Origin: Nocardia camponoti
Lineage (GTDB): Bacteria > Actinomycetota > Actinomycetes > Mycobacteriales > Mycobacteriaceae
Assembly: GCF_014646135.1 (NCBI RefSeq)
Contig: NZ_BMMW01000002.1
Location: forward strand, 744,001 to 808,000
Length of the DNA: 64,000 nucleotides
Direction: 5' to 3'
The notes below the pieces were generated by a model. The model was not told the DNA's origin. It saw only the letters and a list, made by a program, of their open reading frames with translations, and ran no database searches. Made by a program: the position numbers and the translations under genes. Shown piece after piece: positions 63,377 through 64,000 of the stretch (position 1 is the stretch's first letter; each line of letters opens with the position of its first letter).

Positions 63377-64000
63377 TCACTCGCCTACTAATGCCGCCTG
63401 AGCTGCGGCAACCTGCACGCCAACCGCTTCTTCATCGACGGTCAGCACCACTGAGTCGCGCACCACTTCGCGCCCGTTCACGATCAACGCGGCAAGCGGC
63501 GGAGCTGACCCAAGAATCAGCGCGACGACCGGATCAGCGATTCCCGCATGTGCTGCGGTATCGACTCGCCACAGCGCCAAGTCCGCGAGTTTGCCCGGCT
63601 CGATCGAACCAATCTCGGCGTCGCGGCCAAGCACACGTGCCCCGCCCATCGTCGCCAGTTCAAGCGCGGTGCGGACCGTCATCGCGCGCGGCCCACCAAC
63701 GGCCCGCGCATACAGCAACGCGTTGCGCGGCTCTTCGATCAGCGACGACGACTCGTTGCTCGCCGCCCCGTCGACGCCGAGCCCAACCGGGACGCCGGCC
63801 GCGACGAGGTCAGCGGTGCGCGCGATGCCAGCCCCAAGTCGGCCGTTCGACGTCGGGCAATGCGCGACGCCAGTCCCGGTTCGCGCCATCGCGCCGATCG
63901 CCTCGTCATCGAGATGCACCGCGTGCGCGTACCAAACGTCGTCGCCGAGCCAGCCAAGTCGCTCCATGTACTGGGCGGGCGTGCAACCGAAGGTTTCGAG
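63377..64000 (-). CDS. 8-oxoguanine deaminase-like amidohydrolase, C-terminal part (cut by window edge)
   Basis: The last 207 codons of a gene that runs off the right edge. It reads ETFGCTPAQYMERLGWLGDD at the edge, then YAHAVHLDD (metal His), VAHCPTSNGRLG (substrate-side His and Asn) and VGLGVDGAASNESSSL (metal Asp), the pattern of guanine/8-oxoguanine deaminases and TrzN-type hydrolases. In a purine operon with xanthine dehydrogenase, deamination of 8-oxoguanine to urate is the likely reaction; guanine deaminase is the alternative. It lies about 145 bases ahead of the FAD subunit gene. Confidence 0.88.
   Translation of the reverse strand, partial: LETFGCTPAQYMERLGWLGDDVWYAHAVHLDDEAIGAMARTGTGVAHCPTSNGRLGAGIARTADLVAAGVPVGLGVDGAASNESSSLIEEPRNALLYARAVGGPRAMTVRTALELATMGGARVLGRDAEIGSIEPGKLADLALWRVDTAAHAGIADPVVALILGSAPPLAALIVNGREVVRDSVVLTVDEEAVGVQVAAAQAALVGE

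Overview
The window comes from a mycolic-acid-containing actinomycete (order Mycobacteriales) that is probably not Mycobacterium itself. Evidence: GC-rich coding DNA with many GTG/TTG starts, a secreted mycolyltransferase-like esterase, mshA (mycothiol), an HbhA-type adhesin with a Lys/Ala tail, EspG/PPE/WXG-type proteins and an LprQ-like L,D-transpeptidase. The order gpmA - ROK - YbjN - mshA - SDR - L,D-transpeptidase - murB - DUF2505 - LmeA-like - deoC - DUF2516 - hbhA - XRE regulator - DUF445 - TetR, and further on fadB2 - isocitrate lyase, follows the M. tuberculosis Rv0467-Rv0489 neighbourhood, opened by inserted blocks. The genus cannot be fixed from the sequence alone.

Layout. 1-5.7 kb: end of gpmA, a KOW-like small protein, a frameshifted ROK kinase, a secreted lipase, YbjN, mshA, mycolyltransferase. 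5.8-13.7 kb: a foreign-looking type VII-secretion accessory island (EspG, PPE, WXG-like, three DUF3558 lipoproteins, a two-WXG substrate, small unknowns). It is bracketed by a 104-bp imperfect direct repeat of the 3' end of an alpha/beta-hydrolase gene. 13.7-20.4 kb: hydrolase, SDR, mscL, MFS exporter, frameshifted FMN reductase, L,D-transpeptidase, murB. 20.4-30 kb: DUF2505 pair, methyltransferase, orphan AbiEi-like protein, LmeA-like protein, deoC, GNAT, purU, hydrolase, DUF2516, hbhA and its regulator, DUF445. 30-40.5 kb: TetR, AarF/ABC1 kinase, trans-acting enoyl reductase, methyltransferase, PPK2, DsbA-like/VKOR pair, HtrA-like protease, alcohol dehydrogenase, AI-2E-type permease, ZIP transporter.

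40.5-45.9 kb: a tightly overlapping four-gene operon: DUF4365-like putative nuclease, an unknown protein with a possible OB-fold, a winged-helix-like protein, and a 1055-residue double ATPase whose C-terminal half is HerA/FtsK-like. No family known to me matches the whole set. It looks like a defence module and is the best candidate for an undescribed system. 46-54 kb: SLT transglycosylase, PapA5-like acyltransferase with a divergent TetR and a clear operator, a small unknown, a MetE homologue that has lost three of four zinc ligands, fadB2 with a tandemly duplicated structured leader, and isocitrate lyase. 54.4-64 kb: small secreted protein, second secreted lipase, then a co-directional purine/urate catabolic operon (8-oxoguanine deaminase, FAD subunit, fused 2Fe-2S/molybdopterin dehydrogenase, DUF6986 aldolase-like, allantoicase, PuuE-like allantoinase).

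No rRNA, CRISPR array, transposase or integrase was seen, and no tRNA was recognised by eye.
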